Shown: positions 1-6,523 of the stretch, one piece after another
Position numbering within the stretch: position 1 is the first letter of the stretch
How the letters are laid out: each line of letters starts with the position of its first letter
Assembly: GCA_021775195.1 (NCBI GenBank)
Contig: JAJFIG010000229.1
Span: 1 to 9,800, forward strand
DNA length: 9,800 nt
DNA from: Rhodospirillales bacterium
GTDB taxonomy: Bacteria > Pseudomonadota > Alphaproteobacteria > Rhodospirillales > 2-02-FULL-58-16
Reading direction: 5' to 3'
Position numbers and translations under genes: made by a program
The notes under the pieces: generated by a model
Told to the model about the DNA's origin: nothing
Seen by the model: only the letters and a program-made list of their open reading frames with translations
The model's database searches: none

Positions 1-1
1 A

Positions 2-154
2 CCAATCACCACCTACACCAAGTACCTGACCATGGACAACATCATGCTCCCCCAACACAAAAGCAAAACGAGTCCCAAGGCCTGGGAGCGCGTGCACATG
101 AGCACGCTGACGCAACTCCTGGCGGGACTGCGGGAAGCCTCCCATGAGGGCTGA
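2..154 (+). CDS. 3' end of an unrecognised protein (partial)
   Basis: An open frame enters from the left edge and runs 50 codons to a TGA at 152-154. The C-terminus visible here is hydrophilic and mostly helical in character, ending in a leucine-rich amphipathic stretch (residues TLTQLLAGLREA). There is no signal, membrane segment or catalytic motif, and I do not recognise the family. The support for it being a real gene is positional: its stop codon overlaps the next gene's start by 11 bp (ATG at 144, TGA at 152-154), a normal arrangement for translationally coupled genes in an operon, and a plausible ribosome binding site for the next gene lies inside its last codons. Given the neighbours it is probably another glycan-biosynthesis enzyme, but that is inference from context only. 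Confidence 0.6.
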   Translation, partial: PITTYTKYLTMDNIMLPQHKSKTSPKAWERVHMSTLTQLLAGLREASHEG

Positions 155-2072
155 TCGGCCGGCGACGCCGGAAACATCGATCATCATCCGGACCTTCAAC
201 GAAGAGAAGCACCTGCCTCGGCTTTTTGATGCCCTCGACCGCCAGAACAACCGAAATTACGAGGTGATCGTTGTCGATTCCGGATCCTTTGACCGTAGCC
301 GAGACATCGCCGGCGAGCGTGCCGATAAACTGATCCGCATTACCAGTCACGATTTCACTTTCGGCTATTCCCTGAACGCCGGCATCAAACAGGCGCGGGG
401 CAGGTTCATCGCCATTGCCTCGGCCCATACGATCCCCTGCCACCAGGACTGGCTCGACGATCTCATCGCGCCGCTCCGGGAGGAGAAGGTAGCGATGACC
501 TACGGCCGCCAGATCGGGGCGCCGTGCTCGCGCTTTGGCGAAGCCGAGGACTACGACCGCCTCTACGGCCCGCACCCGCGCGAGGACACACTCACCCTGC
601 TCCGCGCCAACAACGCCAATTCCGCCATCCGCCGCGATCTCTGGGACCAGCAGCCCTTCGACGAGACCCTGACCGGCCTCGAGGACATAGCCTGGGCGAA
701 GCACTGGCTGCAGCAGGACTATCGTGTCGTCTACGTGCCCGACGCCGCGCTGCATCACCTGCACGAGGAATCATGGCAGCAAATCCGGCGACGCTACTAC
801 CGCGAGGCGGTCGCAGCGCGGCGCATTGGGATCAAGAGCAAGCGCACGGTCCACAGCGAAATTTGGACCGAGGTCAAGGCCATCCTGTCCGACTACGCGA
901 GGGCGCTGAAACGGACGGACAATCCCGTCTGCCAGCGCCTGACCTACAGCCAGCGCCTGCGCGAAATACTCTATTTCAGAACCCACAAGACCTATGGGAC
1001 GCTCCTCGGGCTGCTCAAGGCCCACCCCATGGAAACCCAGCAGGAACGAGAAGACATCCTCTTCGACCGCACCTCTGGTGGTGTCCTCATCCACGAGCCG
1101 GGCAAGGCGTCCTACGAGCCCATGCACGTGCCCGAACTCAAGCCCGGCGACGTGCTGATCCGCGTCGCCCACGTCGCCGTCTGTGCCACCGACCTGGAAA
1201 TCTTCAACGGGACATTGGGATACTACAAGAACGGCATGGCCGAGTACCCGATCGTACCGGGCCATGAGTTCAGCGGCCGGATCGCCTCCCTGGGCCACAA
1301 CGTCCAGGGACTGTCCGAGGAGGACCCGGTGGTCGTCGAGTGCATTCAGAGCTGCGGCGTCTGCAAGCATTGCCGGGCGGGAAATTTCATCGGCTGCGAC
1401 GACCGCACCGAACTCGGAGTCTTCCGCCGTAACGGCGCCTACGCCGATTACGTCGCCGTACCGTCGCGTTTCGTCCACAAGCTGCCGCCGGGCGACGACC
1501 TGCGCCGCGCCGCCCTGTGCGAACCCCTTGCCGTGGTTCTGAAGGGAATGCGCCGCCTGCCGCCCTCCATCAACGGTGGCCGGCAGCGCTGCGCGGTACT
1601 CGGAGCCGGCCCCCTCGGCCACCTTTGCGCCCTGACGCTCGCCCATTTCGGCCACGAGGTGACGGCATTCGACCGTATCCCGGAGCGCCTGGCCCTGCTA
1701 TCAGCGAGCGGCATCGCCACCTCGGGCAATCTCGACGAAGTGGCCAAGTTCAACATCATCGTCGAGGTCACCGGCGACCCCGAGGTTCTCCACCAGGCCC
1801 TGCACTTGAGTCCCGCCAACACCCTGATCCTCCTGCTCGGCCTGCCCTATGGTTCGCGGCCATTCTCGTTCGAGACCGTAGCCGCCTACGACAAGACCGT
1901 CATCGGGTCCGTCGGCAGCACTGCCGAGGACTTCAGGGAAGCCATTCGGCTCCTGCCGAAGCTCGATCTCACCCCCTACTTCCAGTGCATGATGCCGCTC
2001 AAGGATTTTGAGCACGGATGGGAGAAGAGCAAGGCCGGCAACGTGCTCAAGGTCATCCTCTATCCTTCATGA
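144..2072 (+). CDS. Fused family-2 glycosyltransferase and zinc-dependent alcohol dehydrogenase
   Basis: This is a two-domain protein of 642 aa. Residues about 10-290 are a GT-A-fold family-2 glycosyltransferase: the opening strand and turn SIIIRTFNEE (12-21), the nucleotide-binding VVDSGSFD (43-50), SAH at 93-95 in the place of the usual metal-binding DxD region (a variant seen in rhamnosyltransferase-like GT2s), the acidic ED at 180-181, and HLHEES (205-210). Residues about 312-642 are a complete medium-chain dehydrogenase/reductase: Cys347, His374-Glu375 and Glu460 are the expected catalytic-zinc ligand set, Cys404/407/410/418 form the structural zinc lobe, and GAGPLG (487-492) is the Rossmann NAD(P) loop. 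The first half should transfer a nucleotide-activated sugar; the second should oxidise or reduce an alcohol/ketone, possibly a sugar. Both act in the cytoplasm or at the inner membrane face. The start at 144 has GGGA 8 nt upstream. No stop or frame break separates the halves. The sugar and the alcohol substrate are unknown. Confidence 0.93.
   Translation: MRADRPATPETSIIIRTFNEEKHLPRLFDALDRQNNRNYEVIVVDSGSFDRSRDIAGERADKLIRITSHDFTFGYSLNAGIKQARGRFIAIASAHTIPCHQDWLDDLIAPLREEKVAMTYGRQIGAPCSRFGEAEDYDRLYGPHPREDTLTLLRANNANSAIRRDLWDQQPFDETLTGLEDIAWAKHWLQQDYRVVYVPDAALHHLHEESWQQIRRRYYREAVAARRIGIKSKRTVHSEIWTEVKAILSDYARALKRTDNPVCQRLTYSQRLREILYFRTHKTYGTLLGLLKAHPMETQQEREDILFDRTSGGVLIHEPGKASYEPMHVPELKPGDVLIRVAHVAVCATDLEIFNGTLGYYKNGMAEYPIVPGHEFSGRIASLGHNVQGLSEEDPVVVECIQSCGVCKHCRAGNFIGCDDRTELGVFRRNGAYADYVAVPSRFVHKLPPGDDLRRAALCEPLAVVLKGMRRLPPSINGGRQRCAVLGAGPLGHLCALTLAHFGHEVTAFDRIPERLALLSASGIATSGNLDEVAKFNIIVEVTGDPEVLHQALHLSPANTLILLLGLPYGSRPFSFETVAAYDKTVIGSVGSTAEDFREAIRLLPKLDLTPYFQCMMPLKDFEHGWEKSKAGNVLKVILYPS
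1017..1031 (+). promoter_or_regulatory. Possible internal ribosome binding site and start for the dehydrogenase half
   Basis: An in-frame ATG at 1029 (Met296 of the fusion) has AAGG at 1017-1020, 8 nt upstream. It lies in the linker between the glycosyltransferase and dehydrogenase domains, so initiation here would give a free-standing dehydrogenase of 347 aa, a normal length for that family. The motif is short and could be chance. It is recorded because of its position exactly between the domains. Confidence 0.25.
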
Positions 2073-2084
2073 TCCCCATGCGCG

Positions 2085-2110
2085 GTGCCGGACCTAACCC
2101 CGTCCGCCAC
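2085..2110 (+). other. Imperfect hairpin in the gap before GTB-A
   Basis: In the 52-bp gap between the fusion gene and GTB-A, GTGCCGGAC (2085-2093) pairs with GTCCGCCAC (2102-2110) with one C-C mismatch, around an 8-nt loop. The stem is five pairs, the mismatch, then three pairs. There is no run of T after it, so it is not a standard intrinsic terminator. It could be a weak attenuator or an mRNA-processing or stability element, or it could be chance in GC-rich DNA. Confidence 0.3.
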
Positions 2111-2124
2111 TTCCAAATATCCTG

Positions 2125-3888
2125 ATGACTCCAGTCCCAATCTTTAACGTCAATGAAGTCAACGTCGTAGCCTTCTTGCTGCTGGCCCTGTCCGGGAGGC
2201 GGCCCTACGTCGCCGGAGTGGCGCCCTTCCTGCCGCGCATGACACCGCTCCTGCAACCCATCGTCGACTGGACGACGCGGTCGGGACGGGCCAAGCATCT
2301 CATCGATACCTGTCCGGAACTCCATCCGATCCGGGACTATTACGCGTTCATCTACATGCACAACATATTCGAGCCGACCGAGTCCTGGCAGGACGACTAT
2401 TTCAGGTTCGCCGCGGCAGATGTGGCCGTGCCCGGGTACGCCATGGCCTACAAGCATGCGACGTGCTCGTACATGCGCGTGAGCCAGATGCACATCCTGC
2501 TGATCGACGCCGCCGAGCGGGCTTTCGCCGACCGCGCCGTTCGCTTCCACGGCCTGCCCCCCGAGAGCGTCGGGCTGTTCGAAGCCTATTTCAAACGGCC
2601 GCCGCGGGCAGAGATCCGCACCACGCCCTGCCCCCAGCGCCTCGTCAACGGGCTGTTGTCCCTGATGATCGCCGCCTACACGGTGGCCTGGGTATTCCGG
2701 CGCACACGCCTCCGTGTCCCGGCGGAGCACCTTTTCATGGCCGTCGACTACGTGTCCGATCCCCGTGACGTCCGCCTGATTAACGAACTTGCCGACGGTG
2801 GCGACTTCCTCCTGATCCCGCGCAACCGCAAGGTCTACGGAGTCGACCATACGGATAACCTGACCGTTCCCTTCGAGATCCGCGACGTCGGCGAGGGATT
2901 GTTCAATCCGGGAATGGCGTTGCGCACCATCGCCATGGTCGTCGGCGACGGGTGGTCGCTGCTGCGGCATTTCGCGTGGCTGCAGCCGCAGCACTTCTTC
3001 CACGTCGCGACCCTTCCCTATCGGCGGGCGCTCTTCCGCGGGCTCTTCAACCGTTTCCGCGTCAAGGCCTTCTGGGGCCGCGACGAGAGCAACCCCGAGC
3101 ACATCATCCGGCGCCAGGAGCTCAACCGCGTCGGCGCCAAGGCGTTCGGTGTCCAGCACGGGTCGCCGTCCCACGCCATCATCCAACCCATGTGGCGCTA
3201 CATCAGCCTCGACACCTTCTATGTCTTCGGCCGTGCCATCTACGACAAGTACTGGCGGCATACATGGGCCCAGGACATGACCGTCAAGGCCGTGGGCTCC
3301 TTCGGCGCCCGGCGGCCGGACTACGGCCTCATCAACCGGCCGCGGCCCAAGAACATTCTGGTCATGGCCAGCCTTTTCTTCGCCCACGCGGCGTTTGCCG
3401 AGACCGTCCGCGCCCTGGGTGAGGCCTTCCCGGACCGCACGATCTTTATCCAGGTCAAACGGCGCTTCAAGGACTGGCCGGCTTGCCGGGCCTTCGTCGC
3501 CGAATCGACGCGGGGCCTATCCAATGTCGTCTACACCGATGACATGATCTTCGATCTGTTCGCCAAATGCCGGTATGCCTTCGCCGACCCCTCGACAACG
3601 GTCCTCGAAGCCTTGCAGTTCGGCGTGATATCCTATTTCCTTGATGTCGCGCCGGAACAGCAGGCCTGCATCTACCGCGACTACCCGGACCTGTGCGTGA
3701 CCTCGCCCGACGAAGCAGTCCGGCGCATCCGGGAGATCGAATCAGGGGAGGGGCCCTATCCCCGTGAGAAGTTTGCCGACCTTGTCGATCTCTCGGGAGC
3801 GGTATTTCACGACACCGTGCGCGAGGACCTGGGCCTGGCGCCGGCGGCGGCGTGCCGCAAGGACGCCACAATGGCGCTCGGTATTTGA
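2125..3888 (+). CDS. GT-B-like putative surface-glycan transferase (GTB-A)
   Basis: This 587-aa protein is clearly paralogous to the gene at 6520-8322 along its full length. I do not recognise a named family, but the architecture resembles GT-B-fold polysaccharide transferases such as capsule and CDP-glycerol transferases. A first Rossmann-like half opens with IFNVNEVNVV. The second half carries GRDE (318-321), a QHG motif with His345, and an acidic-Ser-Thr-x-x-LEA block (STTVLEA, 490-496) of the kind that holds the donor nucleotide or phosphate. A hydrophobic stretch at residues 175-191 (NGLLSLMIAAYTVAWVF) is conserved in the paralogue and may be a membrane-docking helix. There is no signal peptide. 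The start at 2125 lacks a clear ribosome binding site, but an in-frame stop at 2095-2097 leaves no other ATG or GTG start. The likely role is transfer of a sugar or phosphoglycosyl group onto a growing surface glycan; donor and acceptor cannot be inferred. It could instead be a non-catalytic glycan-assembly protein. Confidence 0.85.
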   Translation: MTPVPIFNVNEVNVVAFLLLALSGRRPYVAGVAPFLPRMTPLLQPIVDWTTRSGRAKHLIDTCPELHPIRDYYAFIYMHNIFEPTESWQDDYFRFAAADVAVPGYAMAYKHATCSYMRVSQMHILLIDAAERAFADRAVRFHGLPPESVGLFEAYFKRPPRAEIRTTPCPQRLVNGLLSLMIAAYTVAWVFRRTRLRVPAEHLFMAVDYVSDPRDVRLINELADGGDFLLIPRNRKVYGVDHTDNLTVPFEIRDVGEGLFNPGMALRTIAMVVGDGWSLLRHFAWLQPQHFFHVATLPYRRALFRGLFNRFRVKAFWGRDESNPEHIIRRQELNRVGAKAFGVQHGSPSHAIIQPMWRYISLDTFYVFGRAIYDKYWRHTWAQDMTVKAVGSFGARRPDYGLINRPRPKNILVMASLFFAHAAFAETVRALGEAFPDRTIFIQVKRRFKDWPACRAFVAESTRGLSNVVYTDDMIFDLFAKCRYAFADPSTTVLEALQFGVISYFLDVAPEQQACIYRDYPDLCVTSPDEAVRRIREIESGEGPYPREKFADLVDLSGAVFHDTVREDLGLAPAAACRKDATMALGI

Positions 3889-3889
3889 A

Positions 3890-4042
3890 ATGGCCGCGAC
3901 CGGTCACCATTTGCGAAAGGCCGCCAATGAACCGTGGCCCCGTCCGACGGCGGCATGGGACGCGCAGGAACTTTCATTGACCATTATCGGCAAGGACTTG
4001 GCACGTCCTTGCGAAGCGGGGGACACGTCCGATGGGCATTAA
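3890..4042 (+). CDS. Possible small ORF, 50 aa, between GTB-A and the radical SAM gene
   Basis: An ATG two bases after the GTB-A stop opens a 50-codon frame ending in TAA at 4040-4042, overlapping the next gene's start by 11 bp (ATG at 4032). That layout mimics the overlap at 144-154. The predicted peptide is hydrophilic, has no recognisable motif, and its third codon positions are less GC-rich than in neighbouring genes. The same frame is open inside the end of GTB-A, which is expected by chance in such DNA. It is probably not coding. Confidence 0.15.
   Translation: MAATGHHLRKAANEPWPRPTAAWDAQELSLTIIGKDLARPCEAGDTSDGH
3990..4012 (+). promoter_or_regulatory. Perfect hairpin in the leader of the radical SAM gene
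   Basis: GCAAGGAC (3990-3997) and GTCCTTGC (4005-4012) form an 8-bp perfect stem around a 7-nt loop, TTGGCAC. It sits 19 bp before the ATG at 4032, inside the 143-bp gap after GTB-A. The ribosome binding site (GGGGGA, 4018-4023) lies just beyond it. No T-run follows, so it is unlikely to be an intrinsic terminator. A role in translation control, mRNA processing or protein binding (operator) is possible. The rest of the gap (3889-3989) shows nothing else I can support. Confidence 0.4.
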
Positions 4043-5597
4043 CGTACTGCTGCTGTATCCGAACACCTACGGCATGAACATGCTGCCCCCTGCGATCGCG
4101 TTGTTCTCAGCGCTTCTGAAGCGCGAGGGCCATCGCGTCGAACTGTTCGACGCCACCTACTACACCATGGAGTACGGCATCGATTCGGACGGCACCAAGA
4201 TGGAGTTCCTGAACGTGGTTCCCTACGACATGGAATCGCGAGGCATCAAGCGCCGGACGACCCACTGGCGCGACGACCTCCGCAGCCAGGTGAGTGACTT
4301 CAAGCCCGACCTGATCGCCATGTCGACCACCGAGGACATGTGGAACCTCGGAGGCATGCTGCTCGACGGGATCGCCGATTTCATCAAGGCGGACCGGATC
4401 CCGGTGATGGTCGGCGGGGTCTTCGCAACATTTGCGCCACATCTGGTGATCCAGCACCCGTTGGTCGACATCGTATGCAAGGGCGAAGGCGAGAACGCCC
4501 TCATCGACCTCTGCCAACGCATCGAGATGGGCCAGGATTACGGGGACGTGACCAACCTGTGGGTCAAGCGCAAGGACGGCACCGTCGCCAAGAACACGGT
4601 GTCCAAACCGGTCGACATCAACACCCTACCCATGATCGATGTCAGCCTGTTCGAGGACGCCCGGCTGTATCGGCCCATGGCCGGCAAGGTCTACCGCATG
4701 CTGCCCGTGGAAACAGCGCGCGGCTGCCCCTACAAGTGCAGTTTCTGCAATTCGCCGAACCAGATCACATTCTATAAAGAGAGCGCCAACGAAAATTTCT
4801 TCCGCAAGAAGCGCATGGACTTGATCCACGACGAACTCGTCCACCTCAAGGAAAAGCTCAACATCGAGTACTGCTATTTCTGGGCCGATACCTTTCTGGC
4901 CCTGAGCCCGTCGGAATTCGACGAGTTTTGCGAGATGTATCAGGACATCCGTCTGCCGTTCTGGATCCAGACCCGCCCCGAGACCATCACCGACTACAAG
5001 GTCAAGCGCCTCGCCGAGGTCGGCCTGCACCGCATCTCGTTCGGTATCGAGCACGGCAATGAGGAATTCCGCGCCAAACACCTCATGCGCCAGTTCAAGA
5101 ACGCCGACATCATCGAGCGCCTCAAGATACCCAACAAGTATGGCGTCCCGTACAGTGTCAACAACATCACCGGCTTTCCCCACGAGACTCGCGAGCTCGC
5201 CATGGACACCGTCGAGCTCAACCGGAACATCGCCTCTGCCAATCAGAACATCTATTCCTTCACCCCCTTCCACGGCACGCCCTTGAGGAAGCTTTGCGAG
5301 GACATGGGCTTGATCGATCCCGAGACCATCACCCAGTGCCTGACCGACAAGCCGACCCTGACGTTGCCCGGCTACTCGGTCGAGGACATCCAGGGGCTTA
5401 AGAAGTGTTTCGCCCTCTACGTCAAATTCCCTAAGAACCGGTGGAAGGATATCCGCCGGGCCGAGGCCGACAACCCTGAGGGCAACCGCATTTTCGCTGA
5501 GCTGCGCCAGGAATACCTGGAGAAATACATGCCGGCACTGACCGAGGGTGAGGGCGAGAACCCCAACGTCGCCGACCTCGAGTACGGCGCCGCCTGA
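4032..5597 (+). CDS. Cobalamin-binding-type radical SAM enzyme
   Basis: The 521-aa protein has the two-domain layout of the large B12-type radical SAM family (COG1032-like). Residues about 1-180 form the Rossmann-like cobalamin-binding-type domain, starting NVLLLYPN, with PPAIALFSALLKREGHRVEL near the start, VGGVFATFAP in the middle and the typical KGEGE at the end. As in many of these proteins there is no DxHxxG, so any cobalamin would bind without a histidine ligand. The radical SAM core follows from about 222, with the iron-sulfur motif CPYKCSFC at Cys232/Cys236/Cys239. FGIEHGNEEF and the FHGTPL loop are also family-typical. About 90 further residues form a helical C-terminus. The enzyme should cleave SAM reductively to start radical chemistry, perhaps methylation at an unactivated carbon or another sugar or lipid modification. 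The substrate is unknown; the glycan context is the only hint. The start has GGGGGA 8 nt upstream. Confidence 0.92.
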   Translation: MGINVLLLYPNTYGMNMLPPAIALFSALLKREGHRVELFDATYYTMEYGIDSDGTKMEFLNVVPYDMESRGIKRRTTHWRDDLRSQVSDFKPDLIAMSTTEDMWNLGGMLLDGIADFIKADRIPVMVGGVFATFAPHLVIQHPLVDIVCKGEGENALIDLCQRIEMGQDYGDVTNLWVKRKDGTVAKNTVSKPVDINTLPMIDVSLFEDARLYRPMAGKVYRMLPVETARGCPYKCSFCNSPNQITFYKESANENFFRKKRMDLIHDELVHLKEKLNIEYCYFWADTFLALSPSEFDEFCEMYQDIRLPFWIQTRPETITDYKVKRLAEVGLHRISFGIEHGNEEFRAKHLMRQFKNADIIERLKIPNKYGVPYSVNNITGFPHETRELAMDTVELNRNIASANQNIYSFTPFHGTPLRKLCEDMGLIDPETITQCLTDKPTLTLPGYSVEDIQGLKKCFALYVKFPKNRWKDIRRAEADNPEGNRIFAELRQEYLEKYMPALTEGEGENPNVADLEYGAA

Positions 5598-5674
5598 CTG
5601 TCGCCCGGGTGGACGGCGGATTCGTCCGCTGCCCGGCATCGATCGACCTTGGAAAACACACCCCTGAATACGCA

Positions 5675-6523
5675 ATGAGAACCCTGCTTCGAGCCATCTA
5701 TCGCGCCGTCATTCACGTCGTCCGCGCCCTCATCGTCGGCGCGGACCGGCTGATCGGGCGCCGCCAGTTCATCAAGGCCTGTCATTTCATGCAGGACCGC
5801 CTGGACCTGACCCTTGACGTCGAGGGCATCCGCTTCTGGTGTGCCACCCCTCTGCCCTTTCTCAGGGCCAATACGTTGATGACCAAGGAACCCGAAACCA
5901 TCGCCTGGATCGACTCCTATTTCCGCAGCGGCGACGTCTTCTACGACATCGGCGCCAACGTCGGGGTCTTCAGCCTTTACGCCGCCAAGAAAAAGGACTG
6001 CCGGGTCCTCGCCTTCGAGCCCGAATCGAACAACTTCGCGACGCTCAACCGGAACATCTGGCTCAACGGCCTCGACGAGTCGATCCTCGCCTTCAACCTG
6101 GCGCTGCATGACAAGGCCCGGATCGACGTCCTCAACCTCTCGAAGTTCACTCCCGGGGGGGCCGTGCACAGTTTCGCCAACACCGTCGATGGCTGGGGTC
6201 GGACGTTCAGGCCGGTCTTCCGGCAGGGCGTCATCGGGGTCTCAATTGACGATTTGGTCACCGTTTACGAGCAGCCGTTTCCGGCCCACATCAAGATCGA
6301 CGTCGACGGCAACGAGCACATCATCGTCGACGGGATGACAAAGACCCTGGCGGACCCGCGGCTGAAGTCCATCGCCATCGAGTTGAACCTCAGGGACCGC
6401 GAGGAGATCGACCGGTCCATTTCCGAGACCATCCGATCGCACGGGTTCGAGCCCTTGTCGGGCGACCGCTTCGTCAATCCCGTTAAGAAGGACATGAAGA
6501 ACTACTTCTTCCTGCGCCCATGA
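5675..6523 (+). CDS. FkbM-family SAM-dependent methyltransferase
   Basis: From the ATG at 5675 this is 283 aa, a normal length for FkbM-type class I methyltransferases, which commonly O-methylate sugar hydroxyls of glycans and polyketides. Visible motifs are the SAM loop DIGANVGVF (from residue 91), the acidic FEPESNNF (from 114), KIDVDGNE (from 207), typical of FkbM proteins, and the IELN strand after it. The N-terminal 30 residues are basic and hydrophobic and may sit on the membrane. A GTG at 5609 would add 22 residues with no family resemblance. Neither start has a clear ribosome binding site, and the ATG is preferred because the sequence after it looks like the family. The gene ends in ATGA shared with GTB-B (6520-6523), so the two are probably translationally coupled. 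A likely role is methylating a residue of the glycan made by this locus. Confidence 0.9.
   Translation: MRTLLRAIYRAVIHVVRALIVGADRLIGRRQFIKACHFMQDRLDLTLDVEGIRFWCATPLPFLRANTLMTKEPETIAWIDSYFRSGDVFYDIGANVGVFSLYAAKKKDCRVLAFEPESNNFATLNRNIWLNGLDESILAFNLALHDKARIDVLNLSKFTPGGAVHSFANTVDGWGRTFRPVFRQGVIGVSIDDLVTVYEQPFPAHIKIDVDGNEHIIVDGMTKTLADPRLKSIAIELNLRDREEIDRSISETIRSHGFEPLSGDRFVNPVKKDMKNYFFLRP

Noticed and set aside
771..1655. Antisense ORF across the GT2-dehydrogenase junction
   Set aside because: Could have hinted at two separate genes, but the forward frame is continuous with conserved residues on both sides, so it is a shadow.
2053..3387. Long antisense ORF (444 codons) opposite GTB-A
   Set aside because: It lies wholly across a gene with a paralogue-supported frame, has low-complexity Gly/Asp/Val-rich composition typical of antisense frames in GC-rich DNA, and matches no family.
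3977..4005. TTGACC as a possible -35 promoter element in the gap before the radical SAM gene
   Set aside because: No acceptable -10 element (TATAAT-like) lies 16-18 bp downstream, so a promoter cannot be supported.
3889..4031. Cobalamin riboswitch before the B12-type radical SAM gene
   Set aside because: The gap is 143 bp, shorter than a typical full cobalamin riboswitch, and no B12-box-like sequence was seen.
5609..5674. GTG start giving a 304-aa FkbM protein
   Set aside because: The 22 added residues do not resemble the family N-terminus and no ribosome binding site precedes the GTG; the ATG at 5675 is preferred, though not proven.
4626..5675. Long antisense ORF (349 codons) opposite the cobalamin-type radical SAM gene
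   Set aside because: The forward frame carries the radical SAM motifs; the antisense frame has none and is a mirror of G/C-ending codons.
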